The notes below the pieces were generated by a model, which saw only the letters and a list, made by a program, of their open reading frames with translations, did no database searches and was not told where the DNA came from. From the NCBI RefSeq assembly GCF_004138205.1, contig NZ_RXNQ01000022.1, forward strand, positions 1 through 64,000: DNA of 64,000 nucleotides. Direction: 5' to 3'. This DNA comes from Pedobacter sp. SYP-B3415 (GTDB taxonomy: Bacteria; Bacteroidota; Bacteroidia; Sphingobacteriales; Sphingobacteriaceae). Each line of letters starts with the position of its first letter. Position 1 is the first letter of the stretch. Below are positions 43,692-52,763 of this stretch, in pieces. The position numbers were made by a program, and so were the translations under genes.

Positions 43692-46046
43692 TTACAGCGC
43701 CTGCATCGGGTTCAATCCTGAAGACTGGCCGCGCACCGCGCCCGAACGCTCTTTGAACAGCTGGAGCTTTGATTTTTTCGAATCACCGCCCCACCTGTTA
43801 TTCGCCTCGTCGATATCGGCCGTCTCACGCATCGGGTCAATCAAAATGCCCGTTACCTCTTTGTCTTTTACATAAAATTTTGAAACTGTTTTCTCGTTCA
43901 GCCTCCAGATCTGCGCCGGTATCCGGTCAATTTCGGTTGTTCCGTCTTTGTACGTAAACTGAACAATAACCGGCATCACCAAACCGCCTTTGTTGCCAAA
44001 AGACAATTCGTAAAAGTATTTATCCTTGTATTGCGTCTTTTCGGCTTCAGTCAGCTGCTCAACCTGCACGGGAATTTCCTGCCTGACGCTTTTCTCTGTA
44101 TATGGAATAATACCCCGGTCATATTTCCAGTAAAAATCGCGCGCAGCGGTATCCCGGTCGGTATAGAATCTGAGGTTTTTGTCTTCCCGGTTACGAACCT
44201 TCGAGATATCTTCAAACGCATTTACAGCAGGCTTATCTATTTTAGACATGACGGTTCTTGCACCGGGAATCCGCGGATCGACATCTGCTTTTGCAAACTT
44301 TACGGAATCCAGCGAGATATCAACGGCATCGGTACTGTAAAACCAGCCGCGCCAGAACCAGTCCAGGTCCTCACCGCTGGCATCTTCCATGGTACGGAAC
44401 AGGTCGGCAGGTGTAGGATGCTTGAAGGCCCAGCGGCGTGCATACTGCTTAAATGCATGATCAAAAAGCTCGCGCCCCATAATCGTCTCACGCAGAATGT
44501 TTAATGCTGTGGCCGGTTTTGAATAGGCATTCGGACCGAACTTAACGATGTTTTCCGAATTCGTCATTACGGGCTCCAGATCATCTTTCGGCAGCTTCAT
44601 GTAATCTACTATGGTGTGCGCCGGACCTTTTTTGCTCGGGAACTTATTGTCCCAAAGTTCTTCTGTCAGGTATTCCACGAATGAATTCAATCCCTCATCC
44701 ATCCACGTCCACTGCCGCTCGTCACTGTTTACGATCATCGGGAAAAAGTTGTGGCCAACCTCATGAATTACCACACCCAGCATGCCGTTTTTTGTAGATT
44801 CGCTGTAGGTGCCATCTTTATCAGTACGCCCGTAGTTAAAACAGATCATCGGGTATTCCATCCCATTAGCCGCTTCGACGCTTTGTGCAACCGGATACGG
44901 ATAAGGAATGGTAAAATCAGAATAAGTTTTGATGGTATGCGCAACGGCTCGGGTTGAAAACTTGCTGTACAGATTATACGCTTCCTTGCCATAAAAACTC
45001 ATGCACATCACGTTCCGGCCTTCAATAGGCTGCGCCATGGCATCCCAGACAAACTTTCTTGACGAGGTCCAGGCAAAATCGCGCACATTGTTAGCCTGAA
45101 ATACCCAGGTCTTGGTTCCGGTAACCCGTTTACCCTCTGCAGCCTTCGCTTCAGCAAGGGTTACGATCTCGACGGGCGCTTTAGCTGTTTTTGCCCTGTT
45201 ATAGCGCGTCAGCTGCGTGGGCGTGAGAACACCGCTGTAATTAACACATTCGCCGGTAGCCCCCACTACATGATCTGCAGGTACAGTCATCTGAACCCTG
45301 TAATTTCCAAACGTCAGCGCAAACTCGCCCCGCCCGGTAAACTGATGATTCTGCCATCCCTGGAAATCACTGTAAACACATAACCGCGGAAACCATTGTG
45401 CCATGGTAAACAGGTAATTCTTATCTTCCGGGAAAAACTCGTATCCTCCGCGGCCGCCAAAAGTCATCCGGTCTGGTATCTTATAACTCCATTGCAGGTT
45501 GAAAACGAACTGCTGCCCCGGTTTAAGTGCCGTTGCCAGGTCAATACGCATCATGGTTTTGTTTACCGTATAAGACAGGGTCTTTCCCTGCACATCGGTC
45601 AGTTTAAGAATTTTGATTCCGTAACCATTATCGCCGGCAGGTGTCAGCGCGCGCTCAAGCGCCTTCACTTCCATCTGGGCCGGCAGGCGTGTAGATGACT
45701 GGTAATTTGCATTATTCACGCTGCTATGTTCATTCTCATCGAGCTGCAGCCAGATGTAATCCAGCGGATCAGGAGAATTATTAAAATACGTAACCGTTTC
45801 AGAGCCCGTTAAAAGTAGTTTCTTTTCATCCAGGGTGCATTTGATGTTATAGTCGGCTCGCTGCTGCCAGTACTTAGCGCCCGGCGCACCGCTGGCCGTG
45901 CGTTGTTCATTTGGTGTCGGCAGAATGGTACCCAGCTGTTCGAAGCTGTTGCCGTGATTACTGCCAGGGTTGTTCTTTATATTCTGCGCCACAACAGCAG
46001 CGGCAGAAGCCATGAGCAAAATGCTCAGTGTAAACTTTTTTATCAT
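43692..46046 (-). CDS. M1 family zinc metallopeptidase, secreted
   Basis: 784 residues. Signal peptide MIKKFTLSILLMASAAAVVAQ. The aminopeptidase exopeptidase motif appears as GMEYP (395-399), a variant of GxMEN. The zinc site is HEVGH (428-432) with the third ligand E451 in WMDEGLNSF. A C-terminal region after about 600 is beta-rich. It probably trims peptides in the periplasm or at the surface. The variant GMEYP is usual in this Bacteroidota subgroup, so activity is likely. The HupE/UreJ gene lies 13 bases upstream, so they are co-transcribed. Confidence 0.93.
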   Translation of the reverse strand: MIKKFTLSILLMASAAAVVAQNIKNNPGSNHGNSFEQLGTILPTPNEQRTASGAPGAKYWQQRADYNIKCTLDEKKLLLTGSETVTYFNNSPDPLDYIWLQLDENEHSSVNNANYQSSTRLPAQMEVKALERALTPAGDNGYGIKILKLTDVQGKTLSYTVNKTMMRIDLATALKPGQQFVFNLQWSYKIPDRMTFGGRGGYEFFPEDKNYLFTMAQWFPRLCVYSDFQGWQNHQFTGRGEFALTFGNYRVQMTVPADHVVGATGECVNYSGVLTPTQLTRYNRAKTAKAPVEIVTLAEAKAAEGKRVTGTKTWVFQANNVRDFAWTSSRKFVWDAMAQPIEGRNVMCMSFYGKEAYNLYSKFSTRAVAHTIKTYSDFTIPYPYPVAQSVEAANGMEYPMICFNYGRTDKDGTYSESTKNGMLGVVIHEVGHNFFPMIVNSDERQWTWMDEGLNSFVEYLTEELWDNKFPSKKGPAHTIVDYMKLPKDDLEPVMTNSENIVKFGPNAYSKPATALNILRETIMGRELFDHAFKQYARRWAFKHPTPADLFRTMEDASGEDLDWFWRGWFYSTDAVDISLDSVKFAKADVDPRIPGARTVMSKIDKPAVNAFEDISKVRNREDKNLRFYTDRDTAARDFYWKYDRGIIPYTEKSVRQEIPVQVEQLTEAEKTQYKDKYFYELSFGNKGGLVMPVIVQFTYKDGTTEIDRIPAQIWRLNEKTVSKFYVKDKEVTGILIDPMRETADIDEANNRWGGDSKKSKLQLFKERSGAVRGQSSGLNPMQAL

Positions 46047-46059
46047 GTTTTATAACCGG

Positions 46060-46638
46060 CTAAAAGGGCATTCGCTCAAGCGCTATCTTAAAGGCGATAG
46101 CAAATACTCCTGAAGAAACAAAAAATATCCAATCACGTCGTTTTATATTAAAAACACCCGTGAATAACTGTGTCAAAATTAAGATAATTGCTACACAAAC
46201 AACCTGCCCAACTTCCAGGCCAACGTTAAAACCGAAGAGGCCCCAGCCCAGGTTTTGGTCGCTTGCCAGCATCATACGAATTGAGTTCGCAAAACCCATT
46301 CCGTGAATAAGGCCGAACAGCAATGCAAGATAATAATTTGTGCGCATGCTTCGGCTCTTTCCCGGCTTCCACCAAAGATTGACTAAAGCAGTGATGAAGA
46401 TAGTACAGGGAATGAGAAATTCGACCCAGGCCGTACTGAAACGGATCACATCCAGTACACTCAGGGCCAGCGTAAGCGAATGTCCGATCGTAAATGCAGT
46501 AACCAGAATCAACACCTGCTTCCACTCCCTGAAAACATAGACAGCCGCGAGTGCCAGGATAAACAACTGATGATCAAGCGCATCGGCGCTGATAATGTGT
46601 TCCCAGCCAAGTTTGAAATAAAATAAAAAGTCTTGCAT
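46060..46638 (-). CDS. HupE/UreJ family membrane protein
   Basis: 192 residues with six to seven helices. GLIHGMGFANSIRMM and FNVGLEVGQVVCVAIILI match the second half of HupE/UreJ proteins. These are small multi-pass proteins first tied to Ni/Co uptake for hydrogenase and urease; the Bacteroidota members stand apart from such enzymes and their cargo is unknown. The gene is divergent from the DUF6702 gene across a 97-base gap and precedes the M1 peptidase; these three genes are often together in the phylum. Confidence 0.87.
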   Translation of the reverse strand: MQDFLFYFKLGWEHIISADALDHQLFILALAAVYVFREWKQVLILVTAFTIGHSLTLALSVLDVIRFSTAWVEFLIPCTIFITALVNLWWKPGKSRSMRTNYYLALLFGLIHGMGFANSIRMMLASDQNLGWGLFGFNVGLEVGQVVCVAIILILTQLFTGVFNIKRRDWIFFVSSGVFAIAFKIALERMPF

Positions 46639-46735
46639 AGCAAACGCGGGGAAATGAAGGATAATAAGTTTGAAAGTTTAAAATTAAAGCCTTTTTTTTG
46701 TAAAACCCAGCGTTTAAGATCGAAGAGGGTTACGC

Positions 46736-47257
46736 ATGCAATTTTCCCTGTTATTTTGTTACACATTTTTGATGGCCTTTATATTGCCGGCTCCATCCGG
46801 GAATATGCCTGCCGGGCGGCACCCGCTGCACGTAAGTACGACCGAAGTGAGCCTCAATTCCAGGGAAAAAAGCCTCGAGATACTTGTCAGGGTGTTTACA
46901 GACGACTTTGAAAATATCCTGGCCAGAAAATACAGCAGAAAGACTGATCTTTCTTCTGCCGCCATGCACAGGCAGATGGACGAACTTATAAAACGGTATG
47001 TTGATGAAAACCTTCGCCTCTCGGCGGATGGTAAACCGCTGCGTCTTAACTATATTGGCTTCGAAACCGATCATGAGGCCGTGATCGCCTATTTTGAGGT
47101 CCCTGGAATAACTGCGCTGAAAAAACTCGAAACCCGCAACAGCATTTTATATGACCTTTTTGACGATCAGTTGAACATTATTCATGTGCTTGCCGGTGGT
47201 ACACGAAAAAGTGCCAAACTGCTTTTCCCGGATAAACAGTTGGTAACAGTTTTTTAG
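46736..47257 (+). CDS. DUF6702-like exported protein
   Basis: 173 residues. An N-terminal hydrophobic segment (FSLLFCYTFLMAFILPA) is a signal peptide or anchor. It is followed by HPLHVSTTEVSLNSREKSLEILVRVFTDDFENILA, the DUF6702 signature, and a C-terminal beta stretch (ILYDLFDDQLNIIHVLAGGTRKSAKLLFPDK). It probably shares a divergent promoter region with the HupE/UreJ gene. The function is unknown; linkage with HupE/UreJ and the M1 peptidase is the only clue. Confidence 0.8.
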   Translation: MQFSLLFCYTFLMAFILPAPSGNMPAGRHPLHVSTTEVSLNSREKSLEILVRVFTDDFENILARKYSRKTDLSSAAMHRQMDELIKRYVDENLRLSADGKPLRLNYIGFETDHEAVIAYFEVPGITALKKLETRNSILYDLFDDQLNIIHVLAGGTRKSAKLLFPDKQLVTVF

Positions 47258-47335
47258 CCAACATTTTCCGCCTCACGCTGTTTGTACACAGGAAGTGTTG
47301 CAGGCTATATGCCCGCAGCAGCAATCTATATTCCG

Positions 47336-48685
47336 ATGCAGATACTTTTGTATACTCCGGTTGTAACCTCGAGGATCAGGTACATCTTTAACTTTATCTT
47401 CAAAGATATTTTGAAGACAGAGCTGAATTTTACCACTACAGCCAACGAGTTCATTACATATGACGGCCCGAAACTCAGCTATGCGGACAAACCCTTTGGC
47501 AATGAGCCGTTTTTTGAACGTTCGCCATTTCTGCTTTCTCAAAAAACCGACCCGGTAACCATTAAAAAAGTGATGTTTGGAGATCAAAAGGTGCCCTTCC
47601 CGGTAGGAAGCGGGCTCTTGCCCTTTGATCTTTTTGCAGCCTCGTTCTATTTTATTACACGTTATGAAGAATATCTCGTATTTGAGGGCGATGAGCACCT
47701 GCGTTTTCCCGCAAAACTCAGCCTGCAGTACGAACTCGACCTGCTTCAGCAACCCGTCATCGACGAATGGGCCCTGCTGCTAAGGAAAATTCTGCTCGAA
47801 CACGACAGCCGGATGGAATTTGGCAAGCGCGAATTCAGTATAGTGCCTACAATTGATATCGAACGTGCCTTCTATTACAAATCAAACGGCTTATTTAAAA
47901 ATGCGCGGCGTTTTCTCAATGCTGCGCTGCAATTAGACAAAGAGCGCGTCCTCGGGCTTGTTAACGCAGGCCTGGGACGGCATGCAGACCCCTTCGATAC
48001 CTATAAATACCTGCACCGCCGACATACGGAATATGGCCTGGAGCCCGTATTCTTTTTCCTCCTGGCACGTGAAAGAAACAACCGCTACGACGTAAACATT
48101 CATCCCGAAGACCGTGCGTACCGGTCGCTGATCAGAAAAACAGCTAAACATGCCGCCGTAGGCATTCACCCGTCTTATTCCTCGAATAATAAGGAGAGTA
48201 AAATAGCTGAAGAAATGTCTGTTCTTGAGCAGATCATTGAAGAGAAACCGGTTAACTCGCGGCAGCATTTTCTGCGGCTCCACCTGCCGCAAACGTATTT
48301 GAAGCTGCTCCGAGCCGGTATCAGAAACGATTACAGCATGGGGTATGCATCAGCTACAGGTTTCAGGGCTGGCACCTGCACGCCCTTTTTCTGGTATGAC
48401 CTGCAGCTGGAAAAAGAATCAAACCTGAAGGTTCACCCCTTCGCGGTTATGGACCTTGCCCTTCGCGATTATCTGAAGCTGGACCCGGACGCAGCTATTG
48501 ACCACATCCGGCTGCTTATTGACCGGGTAAAAGCTGTCGGCGGCACATTCTGTATGTTGTGGCACAATGAAAGCGTTTCAGAAAACAGGAAGTGGAAGGG
48601 CTGGAAAAAAGTTTACGATGCCATTCTCGCTTACGCGGGAAATATGATTAATCAAAAACCTGCCAATGGTCTTCAATCTCAGTAA
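47336..48685 (+). CDS. Polysaccharide-deacetylase-fold protein with DUF7033-like N-domain
   Basis: 449 residues from the ATG at 47336 (MQILLYTPVVTSRIRYIFNFIFKDIL); the open frame reaches 47282. The N-terminal half contains FITYDGPKLSYADKPF and LFAASFYFITRYEEY, typical of the domain found before deacetylase-like modules. The C-terminal half has IVPTIDIERAFYYKS in place of the usual TxDxD (here D-I-E), HPSYSSNNKESK and MLWHNESVSEN. Some metal ligands differ from classical NodB enzymes, so catalysis is uncertain. It overlaps upp by 20 bases. Confidence 0.75.
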   Translation: MQILLYTPVVTSRIRYIFNFIFKDILKTELNFTTTANEFITYDGPKLSYADKPFGNEPFFERSPFLLSQKTDPVTIKKVMFGDQKVPFPVGSGLLPFDLFAASFYFITRYEEYLVFEGDEHLRFPAKLSLQYELDLLQQPVIDEWALLLRKILLEHDSRMEFGKREFSIVPTIDIERAFYYKSNGLFKNARRFLNAALQLDKERVLGLVNAGLGRHADPFDTYKYLHRRHTEYGLEPVFFFLLARERNNRYDVNIHPEDRAYRSLIRKTAKHAAVGIHPSYSSNNKESKIAEEMSVLEQIIEEKPVNSRQHFLRLHLPQTYLKLLRAGIRNDYSMGYASATGFRAGTCTPFFWYDLQLEKESNLKVHPFAVMDLALRDYLKLDPDAAIDHIRLLIDRVKAVGGTFCMLWHNESVSENRKWKGWKKVYDAILAYAGNMINQKPANGLQSQ

Positions 48686-49310
48686 AACAAGATCTGTTGC
48701 AAACGTATTTGTTTCAGAACTGCGCGACAACGTCATTCAACAGGACAGCATGCGCTTTCGCCGGAATATGGAAAGGCTGGGCGAATTTTTTGCGTTTGAA
48801 ATCAGCAAAGAAATGGGATTTTCCGACGCGCATGTCCAGACACCACTGGGAACGGCTACCTGTCAGCGCCTTATGGCCCAGCCGGTCCTGGCGACCATTC
48901 TGCGCGCCGGCCTTCCGCTTCACCAGGGTTTGCTGAACATCTTTGACCGGGCTGATTCCGCATTTGTTTCCGCTTACCGTAAGAATAACAAATCCGGTGG
49001 TTTTGTGATCAAACTGGAGCACATTTCCTCCCCAGACCTGACGAGCCGGACGGTAATTATGGCCGATCCGATGCTTGCTACCGGCATGAGCATGGTTCTA
49101 TGCTGTAAGGAACTGATAGCCGGTCAGAAGATCGGTGAACTGCATGTGGTATCGGCAATTGCAAGCACCGAAGGCATCGCATACGTAAGGGCCCATCTGC
49201 CGAAGGCGAAGATCTGGGTGGGCGCCATAGATGATGAAATGACGAGCAAAGCCTATATCGTTCCCGGTTTGGGCGATGCCGGCGATCTGGCATTCGGTAC
49301 CAAGATCTGA
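48666..49310 (+). CDS. upp: Uracil phosphoribosyltransferase
   Basis: 214 residues. The PRPP-binding loop is MADPMLATGMSMVLCC (about 137-152). TPLGTATCQRLMAQPVLATILRAGLPLHQG and the C-terminal uracil-recognition part VPGLGDAGDLAFGTKI are diagnostic. It makes UMP from uracil and PRPP in pyrimidine salvage. The next gene encodes a pyrimidine nucleotidase, giving a small pyrimidine pair. The 20-base overlap with the previous gene suggests co-translation. Confidence 0.95.
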   Translation: MVFNLSKTRSVANVFVSELRDNVIQQDSMRFRRNMERLGEFFAFEISKEMGFSDAHVQTPLGTATCQRLMAQPVLATILRAGLPLHQGLLNIFDRADSAFVSAYRKNNKSGGFVIKLEHISSPDLTSRTVIMADPMLATGMSMVLCCKELIAGQKIGELHVVSAIASTEGIAYVRAHLPKAKIWVGAIDDEMTSKAYIVPGLGDAGDLAFGTKI

Positions 49311-49333
49311 TTCGACAGTTTGGCGCTAAAAAC

Positions 49334-49341
49334 TACCTTTG
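49334..49341 (+). promoter_or_regulatory. -7 promoter element almost touching the start codon
   Basis: TACCTTTG, full match to TAnnTTTG, ends only 4 bases before the ATG at 49346. A TTTG lies 11 bases upstream, too close for a normal -33. The transcript would be leaderless or nearly so, unless the match is chance. Confidence 0.5.
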
Positions 49342-49345
49342 CAGG

Positions 49346-50041
49346 ATGAATGCAGTACGGCATATTTTTTTTGATCTCGACCATACCATCTGGGACTTTG
49401 ACAGGAACGCAGAAGAAACACTCCGCGAGCTGTACAAGACACATGAACTGGCGCTTCTGGGCCTAAAGGATTGTGATGCATTTATCCGCCTGTATACCGA
49501 AAACAACCACCGTCTCTGGACAGATTACCATTTAGGAAAGATCTCGAAGGAACAACTTCGCGCTGAACGCTTTTCCAGCACATTTTTGCAGTTGGGCATG
49601 CAGCCAGAACGCATCCCTGATAGTTTCGAACACGACTACGTTAGGATAAGCCCGACAAAGACAAACCTGTTCGAATCTGCCCTGGATGTCTTAAGTTATC
49701 TGAAAGAACGCTATCAGCTGCATATTATTTCAAATGGTTTTAAAGAAACCACATTGACCAAGATGCAGGTTTGCGCGCTCAGCCCTTACTTTCAGAATAT
49801 TTTTATATCAGAAGATGTAGGTGTGAACAAGCCGCATGAAGGCATCTTTGCGCATGCGCTAAAGGTAGCGGGCGCCGGTAAATCAGAAAGCATCATGATC
49901 GGCGACAGCATCGAAGCCGATGTTCGCGGCGCACAGAATTTCGGCATGAAGGCCATCTTTTTTAATCCGAACCGGCTCGAAAAACCGGATGATGTCAGTG
50001 ATGAGATTTATCACCTGCGCGAACTTTTGTTACGGTTCTAG
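49346..50041 (+). CDS. YjjG family noncanonical pyrimidine nucleotidase (HAD)
   Basis: 231 residues. HAD motif I FFDLDHTIWDFDRNAEETL (about 8-26), motif II ISNGF (about 131), Lys in NKPHEGIFAHAL, and motif IV MIGDSIEADVRGAQNFGMKAIFFNP. The HTIWDF and cap features match YjjG, which dephosphorylates abnormal pyrimidine nucleotides such as 5-fluoro-dUMP. Its neighbour upp supports a pyrimidine role. Confidence 0.92.
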   Translation: MNAVRHIFFDLDHTIWDFDRNAEETLRELYKTHELALLGLKDCDAFIRLYTENNHRLWTDYHLGKISKEQLRAERFSSTFLQLGMQPERIPDSFEHDYVRISPTKTNLFESALDVLSYLKERYQLHIISNGFKETTLTKMQVCALSPYFQNIFISEDVGVNKPHEGIFAHALKVAGAGKSESIMIGDSIEADVRGAQNFGMKAIFFNPNRLEKPDDVSDEIYHLRELLLRF

Positions 50042-50086
50042 CAACGGCATGATTTTTATCGCGTCTAAGGTACCAAACAACACACC

Positions 50087-50800
50087 ATGAAGATAAAATT
50101 TATCACAGCACTCGTGCTGCTTCTGCTGCCTTTTTTTGTCCGGTCGCAGTACCGCAGCGATTATTCAGAAGTTTTTATAGCGGTTCAGGACCCGGGCGAA
50201 CTAACCATATCTGCCAATGGCGAACGTATGAGTTCATCAAAAGGCCGTTTTAGATTTTTTGACGTCGGCAATTCTGTTGCGCTCACCATTAGTCAGGCAA
50301 ACCGTCCGGTCATCCGCAGAAACGTTTCCGTCCCGGCCGGTGTGCGGCTTATTTTGACGCTGCTTCCTTCCGGAGAACTTCGCCCGCAGGATCAGCTTTC
50401 GATTTTCCGCAATAACCAATATGCCCTCGATAACTGGAACGCCTATGTGAATTACAACACGGGTATCGTTCCGGGGCGGCCTGAGAGAGGCGAAGGGCCC
50501 GGGCGCGGCCAGCATCTGTCGTCGCGTGACCTGGAGATTCTGGTCAGCGGCGTGAAAGCAAAAGGTTTTGACAAGGAAAAACGCCAGGTTGCCGAAGCTT
50601 CCCTGAAAAACGTCTGGCTAAACACAGAGCAACTGGCTCAGGTACTCAAAGTCTTTTCCTTTAGCGAGCAACGTCTTGCCCTGATCAAATCAGTTTATCC
50701 GAGGCTCACAGACAAACAGAACGCCCATTCACTCGAATCGTTTCTGAGTTTTTCTTCAGAGCGTGAAAATCTTCTGAACTTTATACGCAACAGCCCCTAA
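50087..50800 (+). CDS. DUF4476 family secreted protein
   Basis: 237 residues. Signal peptide MKIKFITALVLLLLPFFVRSQ. A beta-rich middle domain (about 22-110) is followed by a Gly/Arg-rich linker (RPERGEGPGRGQH) and a helical C-terminal domain of about 95 residues (SSRDLEILVSGVKAKGFDKEKRQVAEASLKNVWLNTEQLAQVLKVFSFSEQRLALIKSVYPRLTD). This is the DUF4476 pattern seen in many Bacteroidota exported proteins, function unknown. Its stop overlaps the DinB start by one base. Confidence 0.82.
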   Translation: MKIKFITALVLLLLPFFVRSQYRSDYSEVFIAVQDPGELTISANGERMSSSKGRFRFFDVGNSVALTISQANRPVIRRNVSVPAGVRLILTLLPSGELRPQDQLSIFRNNQYALDNWNAYVNYNTGIVPGRPERGEGPGRGQHLSSRDLEILVSGVKAKGFDKEKRQVAEASLKNVWLNTEQLAQVLKVFSFSEQRLALIKSVYPRLTDKQNAHSLESFLSFSSERENLLNFIRNSP

Positions 50801-51339
50801 TGACGGTTGCAGCTACATATCAGAAGATTAAATCATCGGTGCAGGTTTATCAACAGGTGCTCGATGAGACAGCCGACACATCGTTTGAGCGTAAACCCTT
50901 GAACGGAGGCTGGAGCCGGTCAGAAGTTTTCTGGCATATTTTTGATGCCAGCCTTCTCTCTTTACAGACGGCGCTTGATTGCGCCAGAGGTGATGGAAAG
51001 AAACGTGAAACCCCTTTTATATCAAAACTGATCTTATTCTTCGGGGCCTTGCCTCCCGGTCGCTATAAAATGCCCGGAATGCTGGCTGAACGTTCGAGAA
51101 GCTGTTCACCTGCAGAAGCCCGGTTGTTGATAAACAGATTCTTGAAAGCTTTGGATGAGGCTTTGCCGCAGCTAAAACGTGCGCCCGCCGATATCAAAAC
51201 CAAGCATCCGCGGCTTGGCTATTTTAATGCCGCGCAATGGCTTCGGTTTATGTGGATACATCTCCGGCATCACCAAAAGCAGCTCTTAAGAATTGAGAGA
51301 AGTATCGCCATGGAAGCGGGCAGAAAGAAAAACCTATAA
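50800..51339 (+). CDS. DinB-like family protein
   Basis: 179 residues forming a predicted four-helix bundle. His in EVFWHIFDASLLSL (about 47) and the pair in WIHLRHHQKQLLRIE (about 152-160) are the usual DinB/YfiT metal ligands. Members act as metal-dependent thiol transferases or remain uncharacterised. The ATG overlaps the preceding stop (TAATG). The C-terminus is basic (AGRKKNL). Confidence 0.85.
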   Translation: MTVAATYQKIKSSVQVYQQVLDETADTSFERKPLNGGWSRSEVFWHIFDASLLSLQTALDCARGDGKKRETPFISKLILFFGALPPGRYKMPGMLAERSRSCSPAEARLLINRFLKALDEALPQLKRAPADIKTKHPRLGYFNAAQWLRFMWIHLRHHQKQLLRIERSIAMEAGRKKNL

Positions 51340-51379
51340 AAATTCACATCTTTGCCGTCAGACAGATCAGGCACAACGC

Positions 51380-52732
51380 ATGAAGATACCCGCCATAAAA
51401 GGTTTTGATCAGGAGGCTCTAACAAAGTATTTTAAGAATACAGGCTGGCTTATGCTGGCGCGGGTCGGGAGCCTTGCCATTAAAATTTTTGTCGGTTTTG
51501 CCTTGTCGAATTATCTGGGCGATAAACATTACGGCATGCTGAACTTCCCGGTAGCCTTTACATCGTTTTTTATTGCCATCGGCGCCCTGGGTCTGGATGG
51601 CTTCATCACACGCGAACTTCTTCGCACGCCCGATGAACGGGATCGACTGCTCGGCACATCATTTTTCATGAAAGTCGGCGGTGCACTGCTTGTTCTGCCC
51701 CTGATCTGGCTGGCTTATGCTTTTTACAACGACAGGTATGGCACAGAAACTCCTGCGGACTACTTTATCATAACAGGCCTTGTCGGACTTGCCCAGGCTT
51801 TCAATGTGCTTGATAGTTATTTTCAGTCGAAAGTACAAGGCAAATGGGTCATGATGGTCCAGGTATTTGGCAATATCGCGTCGGCCCTTGTCAAGCTACT
51901 GCTTATTCTGAATGATATGCCGCTGAGCTGGTTTATTTATGCCGTGCTCTTCGACGCCGTACTGCTGGCAGCGGGGTATATCTATTTTTACAGGCGCGAG
52001 GTCGGTTCATTGTTTAGCTGGAAGTTTGATGCTAGACTGGCTCGCCGCCTGATCAGCAACTCCTGGCCGCTCGCTTTTTCAGCTGTCCTGGTATCGATTT
52101 ATATGAAGATCGACCAGCTTATGATAGAAGCCTATATGGGGCCGGCTCCGCTTGGGGTTTACTCAACGGTCGTTACGCTTAGCGAAAGCTGGTATTTCAT
52201 TCCCGTCGCTATTGTAACCTCCGTATTTCCTGCCATAATGAACGCCCGGCGCGACGATCCTCAGCGTTACCAGCGCCGTCTGCAGAACATGTACGACCTC
52301 ATGGTTTGGATCAGCCTGGCCCTGGCCATTTTTATGACTTTTGCATCACCCTACATTTACCGCATTGTCTGGCATGACAAGCCCGAATTCTGGGCAGGTG
52401 CGCCGGTTCTGTCGGTTCATATCTGGGCGGGAGTTTTTACATTCCTTGCGGTGGCCAGCGGGCAATATCTGATCGCCGAAGGCTTTACCAGGCTCACCAT
52501 TGTGCGTACCGCTGCCGGCGCGCTTGTCAATGTCTGTCTGAATATAATCTGGATTCCTGTATATGGCATGATGGGCGCAGCCATGTCAACGCTTGCCGCT
52601 TACTTCACAGCAACTTTTTTTCTCATTTTTCTTCCCTCCACGCATAAGCAGGCTATAATGATGCTGAAATCACTGTTCCTCATTACCCTGGTTCAGAAAG
52701 CTTTTGGTTTTTTAAAACAACCTAAACCATAA
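51380..52732 (+). CDS. Polysaccharide flippase (MATE/MOP superfamily), second locus
   Basis: 450 residues from the ATG at 51380, with a frame reaching 51293 inside the DinB gene. About fourteen helices; FKNTGWLMLARVGSLAIKIFVGFALSNYLGDKHYGMLNFPVAFTSFF is the typical N-terminal region of Wzx/RfbX proteins. A CATCTTTG stretch 27 bases upstream is one mismatch from a -7 element. It opens a plus-strand group of methyltransferases and GTs, so it should export the lipid-linked glycan made there. Confidence 0.9.
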   Translation: MKIPAIKGFDQEALTKYFKNTGWLMLARVGSLAIKIFVGFALSNYLGDKHYGMLNFPVAFTSFFIAIGALGLDGFITRELLRTPDERDRLLGTSFFMKVGGALLVLPLIWLAYAFYNDRYGTETPADYFIITGLVGLAQAFNVLDSYFQSKVQGKWVMMVQVFGNIASALVKLLLILNDMPLSWFIYAVLFDAVLLAAGYIYFYRREVGSLFSWKFDARLARRLISNSWPLAFSAVLVSIYMKIDQLMIEAYMGPAPLGVYSTVVTLSESWYFIPVAIVTSVFPAIMNARRDDPQRYQRRLQNMYDLMVWISLALAIFMTFASPYIYRIVWHDKPEFWAGAPVLSVHIWAGVFTFLAVASGQYLIAEGFTRLTIVRTAAGALVNVCLNIIWIPVYGMMGAAMSTLAAYFTATFFLIFLPSTHKQAIMMLKSLFLITLVQKAFGFLKQPKP

Positions 52733-52763
52733 AATCTTAATTTTACCCGATCCAGCGACAAAA

